Of a stretch of DNA of 64,000 nucleotides, positions 9,672 through 19,066 are shown piece by piece. The notes beneath the pieces are model-generated. The model did not search any database and was not told where the DNA came from. It saw only the letters and a list, made by a program, of their open reading frames with translations. This DNA is from Bacteroidota bacterium (GTDB taxonomy: Bacteria; Bacteroidota; Bacteroidia; Bacteroidales; Bacteroidaceae), in the NCBI GenBank assembly GCA_023426145.1, contig JAFABG010000040.1:421111-485110 (forward strand), in the 5' to 3' direction. Position 1 is the first letter of the stretch, and each line of letters opens with the position of its first letter. The position numbers and the translations under genes were made by a program.

Positions 9672-12600
9672 ATGAAAAAGATAAATAAAATACTTAGTAT
9701 TTCTGCTTTGCTGGTCTGCGGAGTTGCTAATACATGGGGACAGGAAGGCCATAAACTAACCGGTAAGATTCTTTCAGCTACAAATCATCCGGTTCAAGGC
9801 GCTATTGTCACTGTTATGGATACGATGAATGTGACTACATCCAAAGATGGTACATTTAAGTTTAACGTTAAAGATCTTTCTAGAGCTAAAGAGATTTCGG
9901 TATGGGCACCAGGGTATTTCTCGGTAAAACAGCTAGTAAAGGGACGTACTGAACTGGTGATTTCGCTAGTTCCTGAAAATCAGTATAAATATAATCAAAC
10001 AATGGTTCTTCCTTTCCGTAGAGAAGGGGAAATGCGTCTAGAGGATTATACGACTGCTACCAACATCAATAAAAAAGATTTTATGCTGGGTACAACTAAG
10101 GTTGGTCGTGCTTTAAGTGGTCAAGTGGCAGGATTGCAGATGAAGCAAAGTAGTGGTATGCCTGGTGAAGGTAGTTATTATAATTTGCGAGGTATTCGTA
10201 CATTGACGGGGGATAATGCCCCATTAATCGTAATTAACGGGGTGCCTCACATGCCCGATAAAACTCCTTCAGCGCTGATCGGAGGTTTTACTCGCGACAT
10301 TTTTCAGTTCTATCATTTACAGGATTTGCAGAACATAACTGTACTTAAAGGGGCTGAGGCAGCTATGTATGGTTCAATGGGTTCTAATGGCGTTATTCTA
10401 ATTGAAACCGACGGTACTGCATCTAACGATGTGGAAACTAGGGTGAGCTATTATGGATCGTATGGAGTGAATTGGAATAATAAACGAATGCCGCTTATGG
10501 GGCTTGAGGATTATAAACAGTATTTAGCAGATATGGGTATGACTATATCAAAAGATCCTCAGACTTTTTATTCTAATTTCCCATTTATGCAGAATCCTAA
10601 CGATCCACGGTATAGTTACCTTTACAATAACAATACAGATTGGCAAGATCTTATTTATAAGAGTAGTGCTTCAACCGATCATCTGTTTAGAGTGGAGGGC
10701 GGTGATAATATCGCAAAGTATGATCTCTCTTTGGGCTATTATCGTGAAAATGGTCTTATGGATAACACCAGTATGGAACGTTTTCATACGTTGTTGAATG
10801 CCAATGTGTTGGTTAGTAAGAAGGTAAACATATTTGCTACTGTTGGTTTAGCTTACCTCACCGGCCATTATCAGTTGCAAGGTATGGATGCTACCACTAA
10901 TCCGATTTTGGCGGCTTATGCAAGATCTCCTTTTTTAAGCCCTTATGAAAAAGATCGCGATGGGAATACCCTGAAATCTTATTCTTCACATTATTACGGA
11001 CGTAGTAGGAATCGGGATTATAGCGTAAGTAATCCTTTGGCTATAGTCAATATGCTTGATTCTAGAAATCGGCAGTACGACTTAAATATGAAAGCAGGGG
11101 TGATTTACAATCCTTTTCGTGAACTCACTCTCACTGGAACCGTAGGGTTGTATTACAATTATGACAATGAACACTTGTTTATTCCCGGTGAAAGTGAAGC
11201 GACTATCGTTCCGTTAAATGATAAGTATGGTCTAAGAAATAATGCAGTTAGTGATGGAGTAGCACAAACAACTAATTTCTTTACTAATTTAAACGCTGCG
11301 TATAAGAAAACATATAACTATGTGCATAAGTTTAATGCTATTTTGGGCTGGCAGTTGATGACCACTAAGAATGAATATGATGCGGGAGAAGGTCGTAATA
11401 CAGGTAATGACTTTTACCAAACGTTGAGTAGCACTACTGATGGAAGACGTTTTCTCGGTTATATTAACAGTTGGAACTGGACCAATTTTTATGGTCATGC
11501 AGATTATACCTACAATGACATGGTGCAGGCTTCAGTGAATGTAGCTGTGGATGCTGCTTCTTCTACCGGAACAGATGTTTCTCGATTCAATACTTATCCA
11601 TCTGTAGGAGTGACTCTGCTTGGTAAAGGTTGGAATCCATTGTTGGAGGCATCGTGGCTTAACACTCTTAATCTTCGATTGGAGTATGGCCTTACGGGTA
11701 ACTCACGTTTTTCTTCTCAAATGGGAGGATACTATTATTCAACGCTTCCTTACATGCAATTATCTACGATTGTTCGTTCAAATATTCCTAACGTATCGTT
11801 GAAACCTGAAAAGAATGCTTCATTAAATGTTGGACTCGACTGGTCTATTTTGAATAATCGTTTTAATGTGTCTTTCAATTATTACAACAACCAGATTAGC
11901 GATATGATTTCTGCTATGCCGCTGTCGTCTGTCTATGGTTCAATTCCATATTATGCGAATGTAGGAAAATTGGAGAATAAGGGCATTGAATTATCTATGC
12001 AAGCATCATTAATTCGTACGCGTCAGTTTGAGTGGATTGTTGGAGGAAACATTGCTCGTTCTAGAGATAAGATCAAGTCTCTTGGTGGTGAAGAACAACT
12101 TGTGCTTAATTATGATAATGGGGTACAATTGGTAAACAGGGTTGGAGAAGCTCCTTATGAATTCTATGGATATCAGGCTGATGGAGTGTTTTATACTCAA
12201 GCTGAGGCTGATGCTGCTAACCTCACTAATCGTACTGGACGCAGTTATAATGCTGGAGATATTCGTTTTATTGATCAAAATGGCGATCATCGTATAGATG
12301 ATAAAGATCGTGTGCTTTTGGGCAATGCTTCTCCTTCTTATTTTGGTGGTTTCTATACGAATGTAAAATATAAAGGGTTTTCACTTTCAGCTGATTTCTC
12401 TTTTTCAAAGGGAAATATGGCTTATAATGCTGTCAGACAGCAGTTGGAAGCAGTCTCAACTACAAATAATCAGAGTATAGCTGCTGTAAATCGTTGGACG
12501 GTTGAAGGACAAAAAACGGATATGCCTAAGGCTACTTGGAAAGATCCTGTTGGTAATAGTTATTTCTCTTCTCGTTGGATGGAAGATGCTTCCTACTTGC

Positions 12601-12824
12601 GGTTGAAGAATGTAACGTTGAGCTACACATTCTCAAAAACGGTTTGGAACTTCTTCCGTTCGGGAACCTTATATTTAACTGGTGAGAATCTGCTTACTTT
12701 TACCGATTATTTAGGGATGGATCCTGAATTCTCTTATTCCTATGGTGAGAATGTGCAAGGGTTTGACAACGCCAAGTTGATGCAACCTAAAACAGTGCGA
12801 ATGGGTGTTAATTTAAAATTCTAG
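9672..12824 (+). CDS. SusC/RagA-family TonB-linked outer-membrane transporter, second copy
   Basis: A 1050-residue TonB-dependent oligosaccharide transporter. The frame is open back to 9579, but the ATG at 9672 (MKKINKILSISALLV) begins a proper signal peptide and lies after the previous stop, so it is chosen. Order: signal peptide to WGQ (about residue 24), carboxypeptidase-regulatory-like domain (GHKLTGKILSATNHPVQGA), and a plug with NLRGIRTLTGDNAPLIVING and VLKGAEAAMYGSMGSNG, then a barrel ending GVNLKF. The plug motifs deviate from the canonical SusC wording more than in the first copy. It is followed 5 bp later by its own SusD. Confidence 0.94.
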   Translation: MKKINKILSISALLVCGVANTWGQEGHKLTGKILSATNHPVQGAIVTVMDTMNVTTSKDGTFKFNVKDLSRAKEISVWAPGYFSVKQLVKGRTELVISLVPENQYKYNQTMVLPFRREGEMRLEDYTTATNINKKDFMLGTTKVGRALSGQVAGLQMKQSSGMPGEGSYYNLRGIRTLTGDNAPLIVINGVPHMPDKTPSALIGGFTRDIFQFYHLQDLQNITVLKGAEAAMYGSMGSNGVILIETDGTASNDVETRVSYYGSYGVNWNNKRMPLMGLEDYKQYLADMGMTISKDPQTFYSNFPFMQNPNDPRYSYLYNNNTDWQDLIYKSSASTDHLFRVEGGDNIAKYDLSLGYYRENGLMDNTSMERFHTLLNANVLVSKKVNIFATVGLAYLTGHYQLQGMDATTNPILAAYARSPFLSPYEKDRDGNTLKSYSSHYYGRSRNRDYSVSNPLAIVNMLDSRNRQYDLNMKAGVIYNPFRELTLTGTVGLYYNYDNEHLFIPGESEATIVPLNDKYGLRNNAVSDGVAQTTNFFTNLNAAYKKTYNYVHKFNAILGWQLMTTKNEYDAGEGRNTGNDFYQTLSSTTDGRRFLGYINSWNWTNFYGHADYTYNDMVQASVNVAVDAASSTGTDVSRFNTYPSVGVTLLGKGWNPLLEASWLNTLNLRLEYGLTGNSRFSSQMGGYYYSTLPYMQLSTIVRSNIPNVSLKPEKNASLNVGLDWSILNNRFNVSFNYYNNQISDMISAMPLSSVYGSIPYYANVGKLENKGIELSMQASLIRTRQFEWIVGGNIARSRDKIKSLGGEEQLVLNYDNGVQLVNRVGEAPYEFYGYQADGVFYTQAEADAANLTNRTGRSYNAGDIRFIDQNGDHRIDDKDRVLLGNASPSYFGGFYTNVKYKGFSLSADFSFSKGNMAYNAVRQQLEAVSTTNNQSIAAVNRWTVEGQKTDMPKATWKDPVGNSYFSSRWMEDASYLRLKNVTLSYTFSKTVWNFFRSGTLYLTGENLLTFTDYLGMDPEFSYSYGENVQGFDNAKLMQPKTVRMGVNLKF

Positions 12825-12829
12825 TGAAA

Positions 12830-14581
12830 ATGAAAAAGTTTAAGATTGAAATAATACTTATGGGGTTGCTGGTTACAATATTGACTTCGTGCGGCGACTT
12901 TTTCGAACCCAATAATGATACTACATTAAATGGAGACAGGTATATCAAGGAAGGTAGTGAGCTTTACTCTGGCTTTCTGGGTATAATTACTCGAATGCAG
13001 GCTGTAGGTGATAAGGCTATCTATCTAACCGATATGCGTGGCGAATTGTTAGAGCCAACTGAAAATACTCCAGCCGATCTTTATAGTATTTATAATTATG
13101 AAGACGACTTGGCAGGTAACACCTATGCAGATCCGGCTAAATATTATGATGTTATCATTGCATGTAATGATTACTTGCTCAAAGCTAAAAGTTACCGAGA
13201 CGCTCACAAGACAACAGTCGATGAGGACGACTACAAAGGATTAATAAGTAGTACGGTGCGACTAAAAACTTGGACTTACTTGATGTTAGCTAAAATATAT
13301 GGGCAAGCTGTGTGGTTTGACGATCCGTTGCAAAGTATGAAAGAAATAGCAGCTTTAACGCCACTTGATTTGACCGAGATTATTAATCGATGTGATGAGT
13401 TGCTGAATACAGGATTCGATGGCATAGATGGTACTTATACTGTGTCATGGAATGAATGGCTTGATCCTGCTAATGGGGCAACTTCAACGAACGATGAATA
13501 TAAGAGATGGAATATGATGGTACCCGGCTATTTCGTTCTTGAAGGAGAAATTGCGCTGTGGAAGGGAGAGTATCAGAAAGCAGCGACCACCATTCTTGGC
13601 GAAATGAGTAGAGTCTTTGCGCTTCCTGAGTATCAAGGAAATATTGGTAACATTAAATACATGCGCTCTGGAAGTTATGGTGGAAATTATGGCCAACAAT
13701 ATGATTCTGAAATGCCGGTGCTTACTGCTGCTGAGTCTGTTATCATGTATGATTATAAGTATAATCAGCAAAATTCTCTATTACGCCACTTTGATCGTAG
13801 TGGGGGATACATGTTGCGTGCTTCTGTTGAAGGAGCCAAACGTTTTGAGGATATTGCTTTTAATCCTCCTTCTGATGCCACTGCAACTAAAACACAAGAT
13901 ACACGTTTCAGAGCTATTCAAGAGGTTGAAAAGGACGTGGAATATGCCATTCGTAAATATAGAGGCTTTAAGAAAAGCGGGCATACGGTGGCTCATGATG
14001 ATGTGTATATTATGCTCTATCACACGGCCGATTTGTACTTTATGGCGATTGAAGCATTGAACAATATGGGACGTTATGAGCCTGCATCTGTGTTGATGAA
14101 TCAAGGTGTCGATCCCTTCTACGGAGCTGGTGTGGTCTTGGGAGAGCAATGGCAAGGACTTAATTGCAATTGGGGACTGTGGACCACGCTTTACGCCGGA
14201 TTTAGACGTACGTATGCTGATAATGGTGTTCGTGGGGTCTTAGGACTAGGCAAACGTGATATGTGGAAATCACCAGAGGATATTAATGAAGAAACTGTAG
14301 CAGAGCAACATTTGGAAACTCTGAGCGATGAAGACAAGATTAAGAAGCACAATGATCTAGAACTTGTCAAAGAAGCTTTTTTGGAATTTCCTTGTGAAGG
14401 GAAAACTTATCCACTCATGATTCGAGTGGCCAAACGCTGGAATGACTATTCGTTTATTGCTGATTTTGTGGGACAGAAATATGAAGCAAATTCTGCTAAA
14501 CAAGCGGAAGTGAAAACGAAAATAATGAGTGGTGCTTATTTTGTTCCTTGGGACTTGAGTGGTAAATCTTCTTCTCATTAA
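12830..14581 (+). CDS. SusD/RagB-family lipoprotein, partner of second SusC
   Basis: A divergent SusD-like surface lipoprotein of 583 residues. A GTG at 12824 overlaps the susC stop. The ATG at 12830 gives MKKFKIEIILMGLLVTILTSC, a clean lipoprotein signal with lipobox Cys21, and is preferred. Helical TPR-like repeats (RLKTWTYLMLAKIYGQAVWF) and a late segment (YIMLYHTADLYFMAIEALNNMG) match the SusD fold, while the usual C-terminal 'YLPIP..E...NP' is replaced by a different ending. This suggests a SusD subgroup tuned to another ligand from the first copy. Confidence 0.88.
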   Translation: MKKFKIEIILMGLLVTILTSCGDFFEPNNDTTLNGDRYIKEGSELYSGFLGIITRMQAVGDKAIYLTDMRGELLEPTENTPADLYSIYNYEDDLAGNTYADPAKYYDVIIACNDYLLKAKSYRDAHKTTVDEDDYKGLISSTVRLKTWTYLMLAKIYGQAVWFDDPLQSMKEIAALTPLDLTEIINRCDELLNTGFDGIDGTYTVSWNEWLDPANGATSTNDEYKRWNMMVPGYFVLEGEIALWKGEYQKAATTILGEMSRVFALPEYQGNIGNIKYMRSGSYGGNYGQQYDSEMPVLTAAESVIMYDYKYNQQNSLLRHFDRSGGYMLRASVEGAKRFEDIAFNPPSDATATKTQDTRFRAIQEVEKDVEYAIRKYRGFKKSGHTVAHDDVYIMLYHTADLYFMAIEALNNMGRYEPASVLMNQGVDPFYGAGVVLGEQWQGLNCNWGLWTTLYAGFRRTYADNGVRGVLGLGKRDMWKSPEDINEETVAEQHLETLSDEDKIKKHNDLELVKEAFLEFPCEGKTYPLMIRVAKRWNDYSFIADFVGQKYEANSAKQAEVKTKIMSGAYFVPWDLSGKSSSH

Positions 14582-14607
14582 TCAACTGTTTTATAAAAAA
14601 ATGTATT

Positions 14608-16197
14608 ATGAATGATATAGCCAAAAAAACATGTTTACTCTTGGGATTGCTATTCTCGATTCCAATGATTGCTCAAAAAATATACTATATGGATCCCCAA
14701 GGTAATGATGGGAATCCGGGAACGGAGGATATGCCTTTTGCTTCTTTAATGAAAGTGCAGCAGGTAGTTCATCCCGGTGATAAAGTGTATATTAATCCTG
14801 GAACCTATAAGATTCCAGCTGATCAGCCCGCCATGGCGTACGATGGTGGTGGAGATCTTTATCATTGTGTATTCAATATGAATGTAAGTGGAGAGAGTGG
14901 TAGCCCCATCTCCTACATGGCAAACCCAAATAAGAATGGGCGACCAGTATTCGATCTTTCAGAAGTGAAACCAAAGGATAAACGAATTACTGCGTTCTTT
15001 GTCAGAGGATCTAATCTTTATTTTAAAGGGTTTGATGTTGTTGGTACACAAGTAACTATAAAAGATCATACCCAATCGGAGTGTTTTCGTATTGTTCAAG
15101 GAGCTAATAATAACACCTATGAAGATTTGAAACTACATGATGGTATGGCTATTGGTTTCTATCTTACTGGAGGAAGCAATAATCATATTTTAAATTGTGA
15201 CGCGTATAATAACTATGATTCTGTATCCGAAAATGGGAGTGGTGAAAATGTCGACGGCTTCGGATGTCACATTAATGGTGAAGGCCGTGGCGTAGGCAAT
15301 GTGTTTGAAGGTTGCCGTGCTTGGTACAACTGTGACGATGGTTTCGATTTAATCAATTGTTTTGATGCAGTTAAAATAATCAACTGCTGGTCTTTCCTTA
15401 ATGGCTATAAACCTGGAACAAAAGAAGCCGCAGGTAATGGTACTGGTTTTAAATCAGGAGGTTATGGTATGGCTGATAGTCCTAAAGTTCCAGGAGTAAT
15501 TCCACGTAATGAAGTACGCGGTTGCTTGGCTTATTATAATCGTGCTATTGGTTTTTATGCAAATCACCATCTTGGAGGACTTACTTTTGAGAATAACACT
15601 GCAATAAATAGTGGCGTCAATTATAGAATGACTAATCGTAAAGATGCGTCAACAATTCCTGCGGAAGATGTAAAGGGATATGGGCACATTTTGAGAAATA
15701 ATCTTTCAGCTGCTTTGTCAAGAGGTACTAATATGGATTGGTTAAATAGGGCCGAAAGTGAGGTGATAAACAATTCCTTTGATGCTCGTGAGGATGTTGT
15801 TGAAGCTGATTTTATAAGTTTAGATGAGTCTGAATTGACTAAAGAGCGTAAGCCGAATGGTGATTTGCCAGATGTAAACTTTGGAAAGCTGACAACAGAT
15901 GCAGAACTCCGTTTTTGGGGTATGGGTTGTTTTACAACAAACAATCCGGAAAATTTGGATTTTAACTGGTTGAAGAAATCTACCATTGTTGTTGTTGGAA
16001 ATAAAGCTACGGTTGTTGGCCCGGGCGCTGCTAGTTTCCAAAAGTTCCTTGTCACTATTGATGGTAAAGAAACGGTGGAATTAGAAGGCTATTCAATAGA
16101 CTTATCGCAGCTTACCGGAGTCTTGGAATTGAAAGCTGTTCAGCAAAATGAACAAGGAGCTGTTGTTAAATCAATAACATTAAGGATTAAACGATAA
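14608..16197 (+). CDS. Polysaccharide lyase family 9-type right-handed beta-helix pectin lyase
   Basis: A 529-residue secreted or surface lyase, probably cleaving galacturonan or rhamnogalacturonan by beta-elimination. A signal peptide (about 1-22, ends MIAQ) leads into IYYMDPQGNDGNPGT, then beta-helix coils. Family-9-like residues are present: Asp216 in NVDGFG and Asp243/Asp244/Asp247 in CDDGFD, which would form the calcium cluster. Lys282 in GTGFKSGG sits where the family's catalytic lysine is expected. These assignments are from recalled family motifs, not alignment. A small beta-type C-terminal domain follows (about 455-529). It is the only obvious depolymerase in the locus, so it gives the best clue that the locus degrades pectin. 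Confidence 0.85.
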   Translation: MNDIAKKTCLLLGLLFSIPMIAQKIYYMDPQGNDGNPGTEDMPFASLMKVQQVVHPGDKVYINPGTYKIPADQPAMAYDGGGDLYHCVFNMNVSGESGSPISYMANPNKNGRPVFDLSEVKPKDKRITAFFVRGSNLYFKGFDVVGTQVTIKDHTQSECFRIVQGANNNTYEDLKLHDGMAIGFYLTGGSNNHILNCDAYNNYDSVSENGSGENVDGFGCHINGEGRGVGNVFEGCRAWYNCDDGFDLINCFDAVKIINCWSFLNGYKPGTKEAAGNGTGFKSGGYGMADSPKVPGVIPRNEVRGCLAYYNRAIGFYANHHLGGLTFENNTAINSGVNYRMTNRKDASTIPAEDVKGYGHILRNNLSAALSRGTNMDWLNRAESEVINNSFDAREDVVEADFISLDESELTKERKPNGDLPDVNFGKLTTDAELRFWGMGCFTTNNPENLDFNWLKKSTIVVVGNKATVVGPGAASFQKFLVTIDGKETVELEGYSIDLSQLTGVLELKAVQQNEQGAVVKSITLRIKR

Positions 16198-16219
16198 TAA
16201 CGTATAAACATCAAATATT

Positions 16220-16876
16220 ATGAAAAGGTTTATAAATACTTATGCCCTATTTCTTATCCTAGCAGTGGCTCAGCTTTCTCTCTTTACTGCGTGTAAAGAG
16301 GATGAGGCTACCGTAGCTGAACTAAAATTAGATAGAACAGCTATCCAGGTAAGGGAAGGGAGTGAAGGCATTTTGAAGATTGAAAGCGGAAATGGGGGCT
16401 ATCAGCTCTCTTTCTCTGAAGAGGGATATGCTACAGCCAAATATCGTGGTGATCTTATTTATATTCATGGTCTAAAATACGGAAATGTAACTCTTACCGT
16501 CACCGATCTGGAAGGAAACAGTAGTACTTTAGATGTTGTTGTTGTCTCTAGTGTGCTCAATACAGATGATCAAAGATTTGTGTGGGGCAACATGATTGAG
16601 CTTGATAAAGCTAATAATTGGGGACTATCTGTAGATGTGAATAGCGTGGCCATAACGAATGTGTTAGAGGGTGTGCAATATGTTTTGTCTTGTGACGGAG
16701 ATCTGTCTGTCGGAGTGAAAGAAAATGCTAGCTTGCAGATTTATAGTAGTAAAACAGGTGCTCAACCTCAGACGATTGAGCTAGCTGGAATGGAGGTCTT
16801 GAGAATTAAAGATGATATTTGCTCTATTGTATTTAGTACAGCAGACCGAATAGGAGAGCTTGTTTTTAAGCTCTAA
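16220..16876 (+). CDS. Small lipoprotein with Ig-like (BIG2-type) domain
   Basis: A 218-residue predicted lipoprotein (lipobox LFTAC, Cys25). Residues 33-112 read like a bacterial Ig-like repeat (LKLDRTAIQVREGSEG ... GNVTLTVTDLEGNSSTL). The rest has no motif I recognise. It is the last gene of the utilization locus, 23 bp after the lyase and 111 bp before an intrinsic terminator. A surface glycan-binding or scaffold role is inferred from position only. Confidence 0.75.
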   Translation: MKRFINTYALFLILAVAQLSLFTACKEDEATVAELKLDRTAIQVREGSEGILKIESGNGGYQLSFSEEGYATAKYRGDLIYIHGLKYGNVTLTVTDLEGNSSTLDVVVVSSVLNTDDQRFVWGNMIELDKANNWGLSVDVNSVAITNVLEGVQYVLSCDGDLSVGVKENASLQIYSSKTGAQPQTIELAGMEVLRIKDDICSIVFSTADRIGELVFKL

Positions 16877-16987
16877 AGAACTGATTTTTCTTTAGTGTGA
16901 CTATGTTCATGTGATAAATCGAGGATGTAATTTGTTTTATTGGGGTTAGTTAAAAATCATCCTATTGCATGAAGGTAGAATGAACAT

Positions 16988-17037
16988 GGCAGCAATGTGA
17001 TAGTCTTATTGGCTAGCGCATTGCTGCCTGTTTTTTT
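16988..17037 (+). terminator. Intrinsic terminator closing the utilization locus
   Basis: A perfect 10-bp stem (GGCAGCAATG with CATTGCTGCC) around a 21-nt loop is followed by TG and eight Ts. It lies 111 bp after the last plus-strand gene. Confidence 0.85.
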
Positions 17038-17195
17038 ATCATGACGCTGTCTTTTACTCTGTCTTTTATTCAATATTCAGAAATAGCCGACCATAGATAT
17101 ATAGCTGTGCTTAGGTATCTTCCAACTGATTCAACATAGTTGTCTACTACTGAATTTTCGTTACTCTTTTGCACTTTTACTCGTTGTCATAGCAT

Positions 17196-17279
17196 GGCCG
17201 ACTGGAGTTGTCCAATCAGCCGACTGCTGTTGTCTAATTAGCCAACTGTAGTCGGCTGATTGGACAACAGTAGTCGGCC
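17196..17279. repeat. Long imperfect palindrome built from a recurring 20-22-bp motif
   Basis: The left arm begins GGCCGACT and contains GTTGTCCAATCAGCCGACT. The right arm is its near-exact reverse complement and ends AGTCGGCC. The centre (about 17227-17247) repeats the same motif in degenerate form (TGTTGTCTAATTAGCCAACT). The 84 bp could fold into one long hairpin of about 30 pairs. The tandem-plus-inverted build resembles a REP/BIME-like intergenic element. No flanking duplication was seen. Confidence 0.7.
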
Positions 17280-17488
17280 TTTAGTAAAGCTAAATGTTTA
17301 AATAGGCAAGAAGTAATATTTATGGTATTCATGTATCCTTTTTAATGGAATATTGAAGGAGCGAAGAGAGGTAAGGAAAAGAGCGGAAGAAATATACAGC
17401 TTTGTGGAATGGGTCTGCCCCCTTCATGGGAGAGTCACTCACTTATCAACCACACGCCTTTTGTAGGTAATTTGTAGGATTTTAATGG

Positions 17489-18391
17489 CTATTTTTTTAG
17501 ATTCTCGCAGAGGAATGAGAGGATTTCACTTTCTTGTTCGGGATTGAACCAGTGTATATCTTGATCTCGCTTAAACCAAGTCATTTGTTTGCGTGAATAA
17601 ATACGCGAGTTCTGTTTTATTTTTTCGATCGCAAAGGATAATTCCCATTCACCCTCCAAATAGTTGAAAAGTTCTTTATAGCCTACGGTATTTAGAGAAT
17701 TCAGCTCTTTGTGGGCAACTAATGAACGGACTTCTTCAAGCAGCCCGGCTTCCATCATTAAATCCACACGTTGATTTATGCGTTGGTATAGCTCTTCTCG
17801 TTCACGTTTAAGCCCAATCTTAATGATTTGAAATGGACGTTCTTTTTGCTGTTGTTTACGAAATGAAGTGTAAGTTTTTCCAGTCATGTAGCAAATCTCA
17901 AGTGCATGAATAACGCGCTTAGGATTTTTTGTGTCGACAATGCGGTAATATTCTGGATCTAAGAGTTTTAATTCATTACAAAGGGCTTCCAAGCCTTCTT
18001 CATTGAATTTTTGTATCATCATCTGACGAGTCTCATCGTCAACGGTGGGTATATCATCAATACCTTTACAAATGGCATCAACATACATCATTGAGCCACC
18101 AGTTAACAAGACTACATCATGCTGGGTAAATAAGGTTTCAATTATTTCAAGGGCTTCCTGCTCATACTTTGCAGCACTGTAGTAATCAGTTAAGTTTAGA
18201 GTGCCTACCAAATAGTGTGGAACGCGATTTAACTGCTCATGGGTAGGAGCCGCTGTTCCGATTTTTAATTCCTTATAAAGCTGTCTTGAATCGGAAGAGA
18301 CGATACTAGTTTGAAAGTATTCGGCTAATCGTAAACTTAACTCTGTTTTTCCTACTCCCGTAGGGCCAATTAGAACGATGAGAGTGGGCAT
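17489..18391 (-). CDS. miaA: tRNA dimethylallyltransferase
   Basis: A 300-residue enzyme that adds the dimethylallyl group to A37 of tRNAs reading UNN codons. It shows the P-loop GPTGVGKT (9-16), the MiaA motif [19 protein letters not shown] with catalytic-type Asp34, and the C-terminal [17 protein letters not shown] typical of the tRNA-binding region. Normal length. It is the last gene of the minus-strand housekeeping run, separated from the pRiA4b-like gene by a 99-bp gap holding a strong hairpin. Confidence 0.97.
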   Translation of the reverse strand: MPTLIVLIGPTGVGKTELSLRLAEYFQTSIVSSDSRQLYKELKIGTAAPTHEQLNRVPHYLVGTLNLTDYYSAAKYEQEALEIIETLFTQHDVVLLTGGSMMYVDAICKGIDDIPTVDDETRQMMIQKFNEEGLEALCNELKLLDPEYYRIVDTKNPKRVIHALEICYMTGKTYTSFRKQQQKERPFQIIKIGLKREREELYQRINQRVDLMMEAGLLEEVRSLVAHKELNSLNTVGYKELFNYLEGEWELSFAIEKIKQNSRIYSRKQMTWFKRDQDIHWFNPEQESEILSFLCENLKK

Positions 18392-18417
18392 AATAAATGT
18401 ATACTGCTATTTGATGA

Positions 18418-18487
18418 TTAGCAATTGACAATATAGAAGTTGCTGTTTCTACAGCATTAATCCAACTTCTATATTGTCAGCTGTTAA
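18418..18487. repeat. Strong stem-loop between miaA and upstream gene
   Basis: A perfect 17-bp stem (18426-18442 with 18463-18479) is extended outward with mismatches to about 18418-18487. Inside the loop lies a second small stem (GCTGT/ACAGC). There is no U-tract on either strand. It may act as an RNA processing or stability element within the operon, or be an inserted palindromic repeat. Confidence 0.7.
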
Positions 18488-18490
18488 TAT

Positions 18491-19045
18491 TTAAAACTTA
18501 CCTTCGTCTAATGAATCACTAGAATTTCCACCCATGTCGAACCCTTCTTGATCAAAGTCCTCCATATCAAAATCCTGATCACCATAGAAGTTTTCATCCA
18601 AATCAAGCGATCCGCTTGTAGTGGTCATTTCTTCGAAGTTAATGGTTTGTTTAGGTGCGTCTCCATGCTTTTTAGTGCACTGTGCACCATTCATATCTTT
18701 CCCGGTTATAATTTCAGATAATTCGATGAAGAAACAACGCTCTGTCATGTAGTCAAATACATACAAAAGTTTCTGCTTTTCATCTTCAACTAACTCACTG
18801 ATAGTGGTTTCTTTCATTACCCAACTATCCATTTCCGGATTATCATCCATCTCTTCCAAAGTAACCTCTTTTTCTTTTTCCCAATCATCATCACAGATAA
18901 AGAATGAAGTCATTTGATCGTTTGTGTACTTTACTGATTTCAGTATTGCTTCATGGAAGTCGAAAAAAGTAGCTTCCGGGTCAATTTGTATTTCTCTGAC
19001 AAAATCGTCAATCTCATCAGATATGATAGTAAATCTGTATATCAT
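18491..19045 (-). CDS. Plasmid pRiA4b ORF-3-like acidic protein
   Basis: A 184-residue protein. Its N-terminal 120 residues (YRFTIISDEIDDFVREIQID, TFFDFHEAILKSV, MTSFFICDDDWEKEKEV) match the IS1096 passenger / pRiA4b ORF-3-like family as I recall it. The C-terminal 45 residues are strongly acidic and Asp/Phe/Gly-rich (MEDFDQEGFDMGG), probably disordered. The biochemical function of the family is unknown. It sits 21 bp after lpxA, so it is probably cotranscribed with the lipid A genes. No transposase is nearby, so its mobile-element name should not be read as mobility here. Confidence 0.75.
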   Translation of the reverse strand: MIYRFTIISDEIDDFVREIQIDPEATFFDFHEAILKSVKYTNDQMTSFFICDDDWEKEKEVTLEEMDDNPEMDSWVMKETTISELVEDEKQKLLYVFDYMTERCFFIELSEIITGKDMNGAQCTKKHGDAPKQTINFEEMTTTSGSLDLDENFYGDQDFDMEDFDQEGFDMGGNSSDSLDEGKF

Positions 19046-19066
19046 AAAATATGACTTTTGAACTAT

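Larger units (their letters stand above)
16877..17488. other. Gene-free 612-bp spacer between utilization locus and miaA
   Basis: It contains the terminator and the long inverted repeat listed separately. The remainder is AT-rich with no ORF, RNA gene or promoter I can support. The two flanking genes converge here. Confidence 0.7.

Noticed and set aside
13617..14060. 147-codon frame inside the second susD
   Set aside because: Shadow in another frame of a clear SusD gene; it lacks a start context and family match.
18491..19045. Reading the pRiA4b ORF-3-like gene as part of an insertion sequence
   Set aside because: No transposase or terminal repeats are near, and it sits in a conserved-looking lipid A gene run.
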